From Thiobacillus denitrificans (GTDB lineage Bacteria; Pseudomonadota; Gammaproteobacteria; Burkholderiales; Thiobacillaceae): 64,000 nt of DNA. Numbering within the stretch: position 1 is the first letter of the stretch; each line of letters starts with the position of its first letter. The stretch lies in NCBI GenBank assembly GCA_002343685.1, contig DDRS01000017.1, forward strand, positions 362,659 through 426,658, in the 5' to 3' direction. Position numbers and translations under genes: made by a program. Positions 38,607-47,781 of this stretch are shown here, piece by piece. Under the pieces are notes generated by a model. That model was not told the DNA's origin. It did no database searches and saw only the letters and a list, made by a program, of their open reading frames with translations.

Positions 38607-39527
38607 ATGCCCGCCGCAGCCTCACCGTTCGACCTGGGCAACGAGTGCGCCTATCGGGCCTGGCGTGATGCCAAGCTCGCGGCCTATCCGCGTAGCGTCA
38701 ACGAACTTGTCGTGCCGCTGGCCAATCCGCGCCATTTGAGCGCGGCCGAAACGGGCGCCCTCGGAGCATGCTGCGCGCTCGCCAACATGGCGATCTACAG
38801 CGCACCCCATCTCCCCGCAGCCGACAAGTCGCTGCCCCACCAGTTGGCCCGGCAGCTCGGTCTCACCCACCTGGAAGGCAACTATCTCGCCGACGAGGAC
38901 GGGCTCTCCAGCATCACCCCGGCCGGAGAAGAAGGCGGCAGCGTGCGCGGCGACTTCATTCCCTATACCCACAAGCCGATCAACTGGCATACCGACGGCT
39001 ACTACAACGCACTCGACCGCCGCATTCTCGGCATGACGCTGCATTGCGCGCAGGATGCCGAATCCGGAGGCGAGAATGCCCTGCTCGACCACGAGATTGC
39101 CTATATCCAGTTGCGCGATGCCAGCCCCGATTATGTTGCCGCGCTGATGCAGCCCGATGCGATGACCATCCCCGCACGCATGGACGAGGACAACATCGCC
39201 CGCCCGGAACAGAGCGGCCCGGTGTTCGCGGTCGATTCCGACACGGGTTTTCTGTATATGCGCTACACCGCACGCACCCGTTCGATCGTGTGGAAGAACG
39301 ACGCGGTCACGCAGGCCGCCGTCAAGACGTTGGCCGACATACTCGCCGGCTCGGAATACATTCTCACCGCCCGCCTCCTCCCTGGCATGGGACTCATCTG
39401 CAACAACGTGCTGCACACCCGTAACGGGTTCTCCGATTCTCCCGGCCACCGTCGTCTGCTCTATCGCGGACGCTACTATGATCGCCTGCGTTTCGATCTG
39501 AACAACACCCCCACACCCGCCGCTTAG
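38607..39527 (+). CDS. TauD/TfdA-family Fe(II)/2-oxoglutarate dioxygenase
   Basis: The 306-residue protein has the facial triad HTD (His128, Asp130 in INWHTDGYYN) and a distal histidine near 270 (NNVLHTRNGF), followed by the likely 2-oxoglutarate arginine in HRRLLYRGRYYD. These place it in the TauD/TfdA fold, although the N-terminus differs from true TauD. It starts directly after the stop of the 206-aa gene. The substrate is unknown. An organic sulfur compound is suggested only by context. Confidence 0.82.
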   Translation: MPAAASPFDLGNECAYRAWRDAKLAAYPRSVNELVVPLANPRHLSAAETGALGACCALANMAIYSAPHLPAADKSLPHQLARQLGLTHLEGNYLADEDGLSSITPAGEEGGSVRGDFIPYTHKPINWHTDGYYNALDRRILGMTLHCAQDAESGGENALLDHEIAYIQLRDASPDYVAALMQPDAMTIPARMDEDNIARPEQSGPVFAVDSDTGFLYMRYTARTRSIVWKNDAVTQAAVKTLADILAGSEYILTARLLPGMGLICNNVLHTRNGFSDSPGHRRLLYRGRYYDRLRFDLNNTPTPAA

Positions 39528-39536
39528 GCGGCGGGT
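39515..39536. repeat. GC-rich hairpin at the end of the dioxygenase gene
   Basis: ACCCGCCGC and GCGGCGGGT form a perfect 9 bp stem with loop TTAG. The stem overlaps the dioxygenase stop codon. No U-tract follows, so it may be a weak terminator or protect the transcript 3' end before hemA. Confidence 0.6.
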
Positions 39537-39577
39537 AAAGTAAAATAGCGGTCTTCATTTTTCGGCCATCTGCCGTC

Positions 39578-40828
39578 ATGCAGCTTCTCACCCTCGGGGT
39601 CAACCATCACACCGCGCCACTCGCGATTCGCGAGCAGGTGGCATTCGGCCCCGAAAAACTGGTGCAAGCGCTGCATGAACTGACGCAGAGCCAGCGTGCA
39701 TCCGAAGTCGCCATCCTGTCGACCTGCAACCGCACCGAACTGTACGTCAACACGCCCTCTCCCGATGACGTGACGCAATGGCTGGCCGATTTCCACCACA
39801 TCGACCGCCGCGAACTCGCACCCTATCTGTATACGCTGCCACGTGAACAGGCGGCACAGCATGCCTTCCGCGTCGCGGCCGGTCTCGATTCGATGGTGCT
39901 GGGCGAAACCCAGATCCTTGGGCAAATGAAACAGGCGGTCCAGGCCGCCGAGGAAGCCGGCACCCTCGGCCTGCTGCTGCACAAGCTGTTCCAGCGCACT
40001 TTCTCGGTCGCCAAGGAAGTGCGCACCAGCACTGAAATCGGCGCCAATTCGGTGTCGATGGCCGCCGCCGCCGTGCGGCTCGCCGAACGCATCTTCCCCA
40101 GCATCCGGGACCAGGCCTGCCTGTTCATCGGCGCCGGCGAGATGATCGAGCTGTGCATCACCCACTTTGCTGCGCAACACCCGCGCCGCATGACCGTCGC
40201 CAACCGCACGACCGAGCGCGCCCGTCCGTTGGCCGAACGCTTCAATGCCGAGGTGATCCCGCTGACCGCGCTGCCCGACGAGTTGCCCACCTACGACATC
40301 ATCATCACCTCCACCGCAAGCCCGCTGCCCATCCTAGGCAAGGGCATGCTGGAGCGTGCAATCAAGCAGCGCCGCCACCGCCCGATCTTCATCGTCGACC
40401 TGGCGGTGCCGCGCGACGTCGAGGCCGAAGTCGCCGACATGGACGACGTCTTCCTCTACAGCGTGGACGATCTCGGTCAAGTTGTACGCGAAGGCATGGA
40501 CAACCGGGTCGCCCAAGTGGCGCAGGCGGAGGCCATCATCGAAACCAGCGTGGAAAACTTCGTGCACTGGATGGAAGGCCGCGAACTGGTGCCGCTGATC
40601 CGTTCGCTGCGCGACAATGCCGAGCGCCATCGCCGCCACGAAATCGAGAAAGCCGAGAAAGCGCTGGCGCGCGGCGGCGACCCGCGCGCCATACTCGACG
40701 CGATGAGCCATGCGCTCGCCAACAAGCTGCTGCACGCTCCCACACACGCGCTCAACCACGCCAACAGTGCCGAACGCGACCAGTTGGTCCGCCTCATCAG
40801 CCAACTCTACGGGCTGCATCACGAATGA
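39578..40828 (+). CDS. hemA: Glutamyl-tRNA reductase
   Basis: The 416-residue enzyme catalyses the first step of the C5 tetrapyrrole pathway, from glutamyl-tRNA to glutamate-1-semialdehyde. The catalytic cysteine lies in STCNRTELY near residue 50. [16 protein letters not shown] and a Rossmann NADPH domain ([16 protein letters not shown]) follow. The stop overlaps the prfA start by 4 bp. Confidence 0.97.
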   Translation: MQLLTLGVNHHTAPLAIREQVAFGPEKLVQALHELTQSQRASEVAILSTCNRTELYVNTPSPDDVTQWLADFHHIDRRELAPYLYTLPREQAAQHAFRVAAGLDSMVLGETQILGQMKQAVQAAEEAGTLGLLLHKLFQRTFSVAKEVRTSTEIGANSVSMAAAAVRLAERIFPSIRDQACLFIGAGEMIELCITHFAAQHPRRMTVANRTTERARPLAERFNAEVIPLTALPDELPTYDIIITSTASPLPILGKGMLERAIKQRRHRPIFIVDLAVPRDVEAEVADMDDVFLYSVDDLGQVVREGMDNRVAQVAQAEAIIETSVENFVHWMEGRELVPLIRSLRDNAERHRRHEIEKAEKALARGGDPRAILDAMSHALANKLLHAPTHALNHANSAERDQLVRLISQLYGLHHE

Positions 40829-41907
40829 AAGCCTCGCTGGCCGACAAGCTCGCTCGCGCCGACGAGCGGCTGGAGGAACTCGACGCATTGCTGTCGCAGC
40901 CGGAAATCGCCGGCAATATGGAAAGCTATCGCAAGCTCACCCGCGAACACGCCGATCTCAGCCCGGTGGTGGCGCTTTACCGTCAATACAAGCTGGTCGA
41001 GGCCGACCGGACAACCGCTGGCGAGATGCTTGCCGACCCGGACATGCGCGAACTTGCCGAAGCGGAACTCGCCGATTGCGCAACGAAAATCGAGCAACTG
41101 GAAACCGAACTGCAGACTGCGCTACTGCCGAAAGATCCCAACGACGAGCGCAACATCTTCCTGGAAATCCGCGCCGGCACGGGCGGCGACGAGTCGGCGC
41201 TGTTCGCCGGCAACTTGTTGCGCATGTACACGCGCTATGCCGAGCGCCAGGGCTGGAAGGTTGAGATCGTGTCGGAAAATCCCGGCGAAGTCGGGGGCTA
41301 CAAGGAGGTGATCCTCCGCATCGTTGGGCAAGGTGCATACTCACGGCTGAAGTTCGAATCCGGCGGCCATCGCGTGCAACGCGTGCCGGAAACCGAGTCG
41401 CAGGGCCGTATCCACACCTCGGCCTGCACCGTCGCCGTGATGCCGGAAGCCGACGAGGTCGGCGAAGTCGACATCAACCCGGCCGACCTGCGCATCGACA
41501 CCTTCCGTGCGTCGGGCGCCGGTGGCCAGCACATCAACAAGACCGACTCGGCGGTCCGCATTACCCATCTGCCGACCGGGCTGGTGGTCGAATGCCAGGA
41601 CGACCGTTCCCAGCACCGCAACCGCGCACAGGCGATGAGCGTGCTGGCGGCGCGCCTGAAGGATCGCGAAATCCAGGCGCAGCACGCCACCGAAGCCAGC
41701 ACCCGCAAGAACCTGATCGGCAGCGGCGACCGCTCCGATCGCATCCGGACCTACAACTTCCCTCAGGGCCGCATCACCGATCACCGCATCAACCTCACGC
41801 TATACAAGATCGACGCGATGATGGACGGCGACCTCACCGAGCTGCTCGACGCGCTCGCGGCCGAACATCAGGCCGAATTGCTGGCGACGCTTGCCGGCGA
41901 GGGCTGA
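40825..41907 (+). CDS. prfA: Peptide chain release factor 1
   Basis: The 360-residue factor ends translation at UAA and UAG. The GGQ peptidyl-hydrolysis motif is in [19 protein letters not shown]. The start [16 protein letters not shown] follows an overlap ATGA with hemA. PrmC, which methylates the GGQ glutamine, is the next gene, 3 bp away. Confidence 0.97.
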   Translation: MKASLADKLARADERLEELDALLSQPEIAGNMESYRKLTREHADLSPVVALYRQYKLVEADRTTAGEMLADPDMRELAEAELADCATKIEQLETELQTALLPKDPNDERNIFLEIRAGTGGDESALFAGNLLRMYTRYAERQGWKVEIVSENPGEVGGYKEVILRIVGQGAYSRLKFESGGHRVQRVPETESQGRIHTSACTVAVMPEADEVGEVDINPADLRIDTFRASGAGGQHINKTDSAVRITHLPTGLVVECQDDRSQHRNRAQAMSVLAARLKDREIQAQHATEASTRKNLIGSGDRSDRIRTYNFPQGRITDHRINLTLYKIDAMMDGDLTELLDALAAEHQAELLATLAGEG

Positions 41908-41910
41908 AAC

Positions 41911-42774
41911 ATGGCCCGCGAGGCGGCGACCGTCGCCAGTCTGCTCGACGACGCCGCAACACGCATTGGCGCGACGCTCGGACTGGACACGCGCGAAGCG
42001 CGACTGGAAGCGCGCGTGCTCGCCGCGTTTGCCTGGGGCGTGGCGCCCGCCTGGCTGATCGCACACGACACCGACCTGCCTGACCAGGCGCAACTCGCGC
42101 AATTCCGCACGCTACTCGCGCGCAGGTTGGTCGGCGAACCGATCGCCTACCTCACCGGTGCGCGCGAGTTTTACGGCCGCAGCTTTCGCGTGTCGCCCGA
42201 CGTCCTGATTCCGCGACCCGATACCGAATTGCTGGTGGAGCGGGCCCTGGCGCACATGCCCGGCGACCAGGCAGTAGAGGTCCTCGACCTCGGTACCGGC
42301 AGCGGCTGTATCGCTATCACCCTGGCGCTGGAACGGCCGCTTGCACGCGTGACCGCCGTGGATCGCTCCGATGCCGCGCTCGCCGCCGCGAAAAATAACG
42401 GCAGCATCCTCAACGCATCTGTCGAGTTTCTGACCAGCGACTGGTTTTCTGCATTGGCCGGACGCCGCTTCGATCTCATAGTCGGCAATCCGCCCTATAT
42501 CGCCGCTGCCGATCCCCATCTGGCGCGCGGGGATGTGCGATTCGAGCCACTTTCCGCGCTCGCATCAGGTCCGGACGGTCTGGATGACCTGCGCCGCCTG
42601 ATCGCGGCAGCACCCGGACATCTCAAGCCCGGCGGCGTGCTGCTGGTGGAACATGGGTACGATCAGGCGAATGCCGTCCAGGCCTTGCTCCAGGCCGCGG
42701 GATTCTCCCATCCGCAAAGCTGGCCGGACCTGTCTAGCATCTACCGTGTCAGTGGCGGCAATCTGTCGGAATAA
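41911..42774 (+). CDS. prmC: Release factor glutamine methyltransferase
   Basis: The 287-residue N5-glutamine methyltransferase modifies the GGQ motif of release factors. It shows an N-terminal helical domain, the PRPDTELLVE region, SAM motif LDLGTGSGCIAITLAL, and the diagnostic NPPY (VGNPPYIA). It is coupled with prfA. In related genomes grxD often follows directly, but here a four-gene cassette intervenes. Confidence 0.97.
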   Translation: MAREAATVASLLDDAATRIGATLGLDTREARLEARVLAAFAWGVAPAWLIAHDTDLPDQAQLAQFRTLLARRLVGEPIAYLTGAREFYGRSFRVSPDVLIPRPDTELLVERALAHMPGDQAVEVLDLGTGSGCIAITLALERPLARVTAVDRSDAALAAAKNNGSILNASVEFLTSDWFSALAGRRFDLIVGNPPYIAAADPHLARGDVRFEPLSALASGPDGLDDLRRLIAAAPGHLKPGGVLLVEHGYDQANAVQALLQAAGFSHPQSWPDLSSIYRVSGGNLSE

Positions 42775-42916
42775 TTTACACTCACCCAACCCAGGGCACA
42801 CTCGATAAGCCGGCAGACAGCATAAGACGGGCAATCCAAGCAGGAATGACGTACATTGGTGCGATTCTTGCTGTATTTTCTGGGGACAGCAACCAGAATG
42901 ATTATCGAGGCCTGAC

Positions 42917-43582
42917 ATGTCCGACCACACACCCGAAACTCCAGACACCTCGCCCGAGGCATTGCCAAACAGTGAGATCAATCCCTCGCGCCGTAGACTG
43001 GCGGGGGCCGCACTGGGCGTATCCGCCATTTTCACGCTGGCCAGCCGCCCAGTATTGGCGACCGACCAGTGCATGACGCCGTCAGGAGCCGTATCGGGCA
43101 ATCTGAGCCAGCATGGTACGCCTACGCTGTGTAGCGGCAGGACGCCGGGTTACTGGAAAACGCATTCGGGATCCTGGCCGTCGCCTTATCTTCCCGGAAG
43201 CTGCAACGCGGGAAATAGCTGTAACAAGGTCCAGAACTGGAAAGGCGGCACCCTGTTCCATCCGCTTTTTTCCGGCACCCAGTTCATGGCGGATCTCGAT
43301 GGCAATCCCGGCACACCCAAGACCTCGCTTTCCCTAATGCAGGTCCTGATGCTGAGCAATGGTTCCAACCCCTGGGGGCTGACCGACCCTGACAATTTGG
43401 GTGCGCATATCGTTGCCGCACTGTTGAACGCCAAAGCTGGTTTGACTCCGGTTCTCTCGGAAACGGATGTGATCGGCATCTGGAACGAATGGGTCAGCAA
43501 GGGATATTTCGAACCCACGGCCAACGTACAGTGGAATTCGGCGCAGATCGTGGATTACCTCAAGACCACCATGCCCGTATGA
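42917..43582 (+). CDS. Tat-type exported protein of unknown function
   Basis: The 221-residue protein starts with a polar N-region, then PSRRRLAGAALGVSAIFTLASR and a likely cleavage site after VLA. This fits a twin-arginine signal peptide. The mature part has four cysteines near its start and the motif RTPGYWKTHSGSW, seen in assorted secreted proteins. No catalytic motif was recognised. It opens the PqqD-HprK-nucleotidyltransferase cassette and could be its substrate. Confidence 0.8.
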   Translation: MSDHTPETPDTSPEALPNSEINPSRRRLAGAALGVSAIFTLASRPVLATDQCMTPSGAVSGNLSQHGTPTLCSGRTPGYWKTHSGSWPSPYLPGSCNAGNSCNKVQNWKGGTLFHPLFSGTQFMADLDGNPGTPKTSLSLMQVLMLSNGSNPWGLTDPDNLGAHIVAALLNAKAGLTPVLSETDVIGIWNEWVSKGYFEPTANVQWNSAQIVDYLKTTMPV

Positions 43583-43621
43583 TCTGAGTTTTCTTTCAAT
43601 AGCTTCCCGATTCAAATACGA

Positions 43622-43876
43622 TTGGCACGTTTTCAGATCAAATCCTTTGAACAGGAAGCTGCTGTATTCGATACGGCATCCGGCGACACACACTACCTCG
43701 CGCCGTTCAACGTAGCCCTGTTCCAGCTTGTCCAGAGCAATCCTGGCATGACTTTGGATGAGCTGCATGGCGCGCTGGCTTCCCAGTTGTCTCTTGAGTT
43801 CGGCCCGGATCTCGCCCATCAAACGGATCAAGCGCTCGCCAGCTTGCGTCGGATCGGCTTGCTCGAAACGCCATGA
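43622..43876 (+). CDS. PqqD-like peptide-binding protein of the HprK-related system
   Basis: The 84-residue protein has the PqqD/RRE winged-helix pattern (VFDTASGDTHYLAPFNVALFQLV, then a helix LDELHGALASQL). PqqD-type domains bind leader peptides for modifying enzymes. No ATG is available, so TTG at 43622 is the likely start. The stop overlaps the kinase start by 4 bp. It matches the PqqD component of HPr-rel-A cassettes. Confidence 0.78.
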   Translation: MARFQIKSFEQEAAVFDTASGDTHYLAPFNVALFQLVQSNPGMTLDELHGALASQLSLEFGPDLAHQTDQALASLRRIGLLETP

Positions 43877-44793
43877 AGCTGCTTCAACTCCCTCCATCCG
43901 ATTTGCGGCATCAGCTCGCCGGTAACGGCGTATGGCTGCGCACCGGCCCTTTCTCGCTCCGGATCCGTTCGCGCCTGCCGCGCGTCGCCGAGGGACTGGC
44001 TGAACTCTATGGCCAATTTGAAGTGCGTAGCGCGCACCAGGCCTTTGCGGATTTCCATGTCGAACTGAACCCCCCTTCCCGCCTGCGGCGCTGGTTCCGT
44101 CCGCAGGTCAATTTTTCCTTCGATGGTGCCCAGCCTTTCAAACCGCTGCCGTTGGATCAAGCCTACCCCATGCTGGAATGGGGTCTGAACTGGTGCGTCT
44201 CGATGCACGCGCACCACTATCTGATCATTCATGCCGCCGTCGTGGAGAAAAATGGTCTGGCCGCCATTCTCCCGGCGCCACCCGGTTCGGGAAAAAGCAC
44301 CCTGACCGCAGGGCTGGTGTTATCGGGCTGGCGCCTGCTTTCCGACGAACTGACCCTGATCGATCGCAGGACGGGCCTGCTCCATGCGTTGCCGCGCCCC
44401 GTCAGTCTGAAAAACCAGTCGATCGACGTCATCCGCCAGTTCAGTCCTGAAGCCTTCATCAATCGTGTCTCCCACGACACGGCCAAAGGTTCCGTGGCAC
44501 ACATGCGCCCGCCAAGGGACAGCGTACTGCGCCAGCATGAACCTGCCCGCCCCGGCTGGGTGATTTTTCCCAAATGGGAGGCTGGCGCCGAAACACAGCT
44601 GACCCCCCGCTCCCGGGCCGAAACGTTCATGTTTCTGGCACAGAATGCATTCAACTACAGCCATCTGGGCGCGGACGGCTTTCGCGTCGGCACCACGCTG
44701 ATCGACCATGCGCACTGTTACGATTTCCGCTACAGCGCATTGAGCGAGGCAGTCGCCGCTTTCGATCGTCTGGCCGAACGCCGGGCTGTGTGA
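43873..44793 (+). CDS. HprK-related kinase A
   Basis: The 306-residue protein resembles the HPr serine kinase C-terminal domain. Its P-loop is APPGSGKST near 135-143, and LLSDELTLID holds the acidic residues after it. The N-terminal 100 residues are unrelated to HPr kinase. In RiPP clusters, similar kinases phosphorylate a precursor peptide rather than HPr. It is coupled to the PqqD-like gene and to the nucleotidyltransferase. Confidence 0.85.
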   Translation: MKLLQLPPSDLRHQLAGNGVWLRTGPFSLRIRSRLPRVAEGLAELYGQFEVRSAHQAFADFHVELNPPSRLRRWFRPQVNFSFDGAQPFKPLPLDQAYPMLEWGLNWCVSMHAHHYLIIHAAVVEKNGLAAILPAPPGSGKSTLTAGLVLSGWRLLSDELTLIDRRTGLLHALPRPVSLKNQSIDVIRQFSPEAFINRVSHDTAKGSVAHMRPPRDSVLRQHEPARPGWVIFPKWEAGAETQLTPRSRAETFMFLAQNAFNYSHLGADGFRVGTTLIDHAHCYDFRYSALSEAVAAFDRLAERRAV

Positions 44794-45896
44794 AATTCAT
44801 GAAATCCAGGTCCCGCGATTTGCTCAGTTGCACCTTGCGTTCGCCCGATTCCGTCACGCGCTTTTCGATGGGCGAGTGGGACCTGCTGGTGCGGCAGGCA
44901 CGGAGTGCCGGCCTGCTGGCGCGTGTTCGGCACGTTCTGGCCCGACACCAGCTGACCGAAGCCATCCCGGCCGTCGCACGCTGGCATTTTGATGCGGCGG
45001 CCACGCTGGCCGCGAAGCAGCAACTGGCCGTACGCTGGGAAGTGGGCAAGATCCGTACCGCCTTGAAAGGGCTGACCTTCCCCTTCATTCTCCTGAAAGG
45101 CAGCGCCTACGTCATGGCCAATCTGCCCGCGGCAAGCGGACGCCTGTTCAATGACATCGACATCCTGGTCCCGCGGGCACAACTTGGCGCAGTCGAAGCC
45201 GCACTCATGCTTGCAGGCTGGCACCCGACCCTGTTGTCGGACTATGACCAGCGCTACTACCGCCGTTGGATGCACGAAATCCCGCCGCTGCAACATGCCG
45301 TCCGCGCCACGGTGATCGACGTGCATCACGCCATCCTTCCCGATACGGCACGTTATCACCCGGATTCCGCCACGCTGCGCCACCGTGCCGTCGCAGTGGC
45401 GGACATGCCGGGCGTCCAGGTGCTGGCGACGGAAGATCGCATCCTGCATTCGGCCACCCACGTATTTCACGATGGCGAATTGCCGCACGGCCTGCGCGAT
45501 CTGACCGATCTCGACCTGTTGCTGCGCGATGCCGCTGCCAACCCCGATTTCTGGCCGCGGCTGACGGCGCGCGCCAACGAGCTACAACTAGGTCGTTCGC
45601 TGTTCTATGCGCTGCGTTATCTACGCTATTTCCTCGATACGCCGATTCCCGACAGCGCAATGGCGGCCCTCGAGCGCGACAGGCCGAATCGCCTCACCCT
45701 TGCCCTGATGGACCGCATCTTCACACGGGTCCTCGCGCCCGACCATGCGAGTTGTGCCGATCGCTTCACCCCTGCCGCACGGCTGGCCGCTTTCGTGCGC
45801 GCCCACTGGCTGCGCATGCCCGTGCATCTGCTGATCCCGCATCTGCTTCACAAGGCCTTCGTCAGCCCCTATCAGCGAAACGAGAAACCGGCTTGA
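44790..45896 (+). CDS. Nucleotidyltransferase family protein (NTP_transf_5 type)
   Basis: The protein of about 368 residues has the nucleotidyltransferase signature LLKGSAYVMANL followed by RLFNDIDILVPR, with the paired aspartates that bind metal. A later DVHHAILPD and a helical C-terminal half follow. It starts at GTG 44790, overlapping the kinase stop (GTGA), or alternatively at ATG 44799. It is the last gene of the cassette. Its stop lies inside the hairpin at 45882-45908. Confidence 0.85.
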   Translation: MKFMKSRSRDLLSCTLRSPDSVTRFSMGEWDLLVRQARSAGLLARVRHVLARHQLTEAIPAVARWHFDAAATLAAKQQLAVRWEVGKIRTALKGLTFPFILLKGSAYVMANLPAASGRLFNDIDILVPRAQLGAVEAALMLAGWHPTLLSDYDQRYYRRWMHEIPPLQHAVRATVIDVHHAILPDTARYHPDSATLRHRAVAVADMPGVQVLATEDRILHSATHVFHDGELPHGLRDLTDLDLLLRDAAANPDFWPRLTARANELQLGRSLFYALRYLRYFLDTPIPDSAMAALERDRPNRLTLALMDRIFTRVLAPDHASCADRFTPAARLAAFVRAHWLRMPVHLLIPHLLHKAFVSPYQRNEKPA

Positions 45897-45920
45897 CGCC
45901 GGTTTCTCCGAGCGTATAAT
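45882..45920 (+). promoter_or_regulatory. grxD promoter with -35 in the loop of an 11-bp inverted repeat
   Basis: TTGACG at 45893-45898 and TATAAT at 45915-45920 are spaced by 16 bp, a near-consensus sigma-70 promoter whose start of transcription would lie about 30 bp before the grxD ATG. The arms GAGAAACCGGC (45882-45892) and GCCGGTTTCTC (45898-45908) are perfectly complementary, with loop TTGAC that forms the -35 box. The stem also contains the upstream gene's stop codon. A repressor binding here would block grxD transcription, or the hairpin could end the upstream transcript. Confidence 0.75.
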
Positions 45921-45958
45921 TCCCGACTATTCCAGTCAAGTATTGCCCAGGAGCTCCC

Positions 45959-46279
45959 ATGACCCCTCTCGACCGCATCCGTGACCAAGTCACCAACAAT
46001 ACCGTCGTGCTGTACATGAAAGGCACACCCCAGTTTCCGCAGTGCGGCTTCTCGTCGCGCGCGGCGCAAGTGCTGCAGGCTTGCGGCGTGAAGGATTTTC
46101 TGGCGGTGAACGTGCTGGCCGATCCGGAAATCTTCGAAAACCTGAAGTACTATGCCAACTGGCCGACCTTCCCTCAGCTGTATGTGAAGGGCGAGTTGAT
46201 CGGCGGCTCCGACATCATGATCGAGATGTACCAGAAGGGCGAAATCCAGAAGCTTCTGGAAGAAGCCCAGGCCGCCTGA
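45959..46279 (+). CDS. grxD: Monothiol glutaredoxin Grx4
   Basis: The 106-residue glutaredoxin carries the CGFS active site (FPQCGFSSRAAQVLQ). It also has the family stretch WPTFPQLYVKGELIGGSDIM that binds glutathione. CGFS glutaredoxins carry and deliver 2Fe-2S clusters. Its promoter overlaps the end of the upstream cassette, and a strong terminator follows 20 bp after the stop. Confidence 0.97.
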   Translation: MTPLDRIRDQVTNNTVVLYMKGTPQFPQCGFSSRAAQVLQACGVKDFLAVNVLADPEIFENLKYYANWPTFPQLYVKGELIGGSDIMIEMYQKGEIQKLLEEAQAA

Positions 46280-46298
46280 TCTGCTCAGGCGCCTCCGC

Positions 46299-46326
46299 AA
46301 AAAAGCCGACCCAGGTCGGCTTTTTT
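46299..46326. terminator. Bidirectional rho-independent terminator
   Basis: The stem GCCGACC/GGTCGGC (apex CA) is flanked by six A residues on the left and six T residues on the right, so it works for grxD (plus) and for ntrC (minus). It lies 20 bp after grxD and 32 bp beyond the ntrC stop. Confidence 0.9.
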
Positions 46327-46357
46327 GTTGCCCGAATTTCGCTTATCAAGCGAATGG

Positions 46358-47776
46358 CTATTTCGACTCGTCGCCCTCGGATTCCGCATCCATCCCCAGT
46401 TCGTGAATTTTCCGGGTCAGCGTGTTGCGCCCCCACCCCAGCAGATGCGCGGCCTCGATACGGCGTCCCCCGGTGTGGCGGAGCGCCACCTCGATCAGCG
46501 TTTTTTCGTACGCCTGGGTAAGATCATCCAGGATCGCCGCCTCGCCGCGTGCCAGCCGCGCGCCGGCTTCAGCGGCCAGTCCCTGCAACCAATCGCCGCC
46601 GCTTGGCTCGACTGTCCCCTGCATCAGATCGGCCGGCAGATCCCCGACCTCGACCACCTGGCCGGGCGCCATCACGGTCAGATAATGACTGACGTTCTCG
46701 AGCTGGCGTACGTTGCCGCTCCAGGGCAGATTGACCAGCGTCTTCATCGCCGCGTCCGACACGCCCTTGGTCTCCATCCCCAATTCGCGCGCGCTTTTCT
46801 GCATGAAATGGCGTACCAGCAGCGGAATATCCTCACGCCGCTCGCGCAGCGCCGGCAGGCGCAGTCGGATCACGTTGAGGCGGTGGAACAGGTCTTCGCG
46901 GAACAATCCTTCACGCACCCGTACTTCCAGATCCTGGTGGGTTGCGGCGATCACCCGCACATTGACCTTGATCGGCGTATGACCGCCGACGCGGTAGAAC
47001 TGCCCGTCGGCCAGCACGCGCAGCAAACGGGTTTGCAATTCGGCCGGCATGTCTCCGATCTCGTCCAGAAACAGCGTGCCGCCGTCGGCTTGCTCGAAAC
47101 GGCCGCGCCGCTGCGCGGCCGCGCCCGTGAAGGCGCCGCGCTCGTGACCGAAGAGTTCCGACTCCAGCAAATCCCGCGGGATGGCCGCAGTATTCAGCGC
47201 GATGAACGGCGCGCCGGCACGCGGGCTGTGGCGATGCAGTGCACGCGCCACCAGCTCCTTGCCGCTGCCCGATTCGCCGGTGATCAAGACGGTGGCATGC
47301 GACTGCGCCAGTCGCCCGATGGCACGGAACACCTCCTGCATGGCAGGCGCCTGCCCGAGGATTTCCGGCATCGGGGCATCGCTGCTGGCGGGCACGTCGC
47401 GGCTGGCATTTTCCGCCAGTGCGCGGCGCACCAGTTCGAGCGCCTGGTCGACGTCGAAAGGCTTGGGCAGGTATTCGAACGCGCCGCCCTGGAAGGCCGC
47501 CACCGCGCTGTCGAGATCGGAATACGCCGTCATGATGATGACGGGTACCTTGGGTAGCCGCTCCTTCAGCGCCTGCAGCAATTCCAGGCCGCTCACCCCC
47601 GGCATGCGGATGTCGGACAGCACGGCGGCGGGCGTGCTGCGTTCCAGTTCACGCAGCGCATCGCTGCCCGAACTGAAGGTCATGCACGCGATATCTTCGC
47701 GCAACAGGGCTTTTTCGAGAACCCAGCGGATGGAGCGGTCGTCGTCAATGATCCAGACGCAGCTTGATTTCGACAT
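46358..47776 (-). CDS. ntrC: Nitrogen regulation response regulator NtrC
   Basis: The 472-residue sigma-54 activator has a receiver domain with Asp55 ([11 protein letters not shown]), an AAA+ domain with the P-loop GESGSGKE and the sigma-54 contact GAFTGA ([12 protein letters not shown]), and a C-terminal Fis-type helix-turn-helix ([20 protein letters not shown]). The ATG at 47776 lies 5 bp after ntrB. It is expected to act on the glnA promoter 3.3 kb upstream. Confidence 0.97.
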   Translation of the reverse strand: MSKSSCVWIIDDDRSIRWVLEKALLREDIACMTFSSGSDALRELERSTPAAVLSDIRMPGVSGLELLQALKERLPKVPVIIMTAYSDLDSAVAAFQGGAFEYLPKPFDVDQALELVRRALAENASRDVPASSDAPMPEILGQAPAMQEVFRAIGRLAQSHATVLITGESGSGKELVARALHRHSPRAGAPFIALNTAAIPRDLLESELFGHERGAFTGAAAQRRGRFEQADGGTLFLDEIGDMPAELQTRLLRVLADGQFYRVGGHTPIKVNVRVIAATHQDLEVRVREGLFREDLFHRLNVIRLRLPALRERREDIPLLVRHFMQKSARELGMETKGVSDAAMKTLVNLPWSGNVRQLENVSHYLTVMAPGQVVEVGDLPADLMQGTVEPSGGDWLQGLAAEAGARLARGEAAILDDLTQAYEKTLIEVALRHTGGRRIEAAHLLGWGRNTLTRKIHELGMDAESEGDESK

Positions 47777-47781
47777 AGTGT

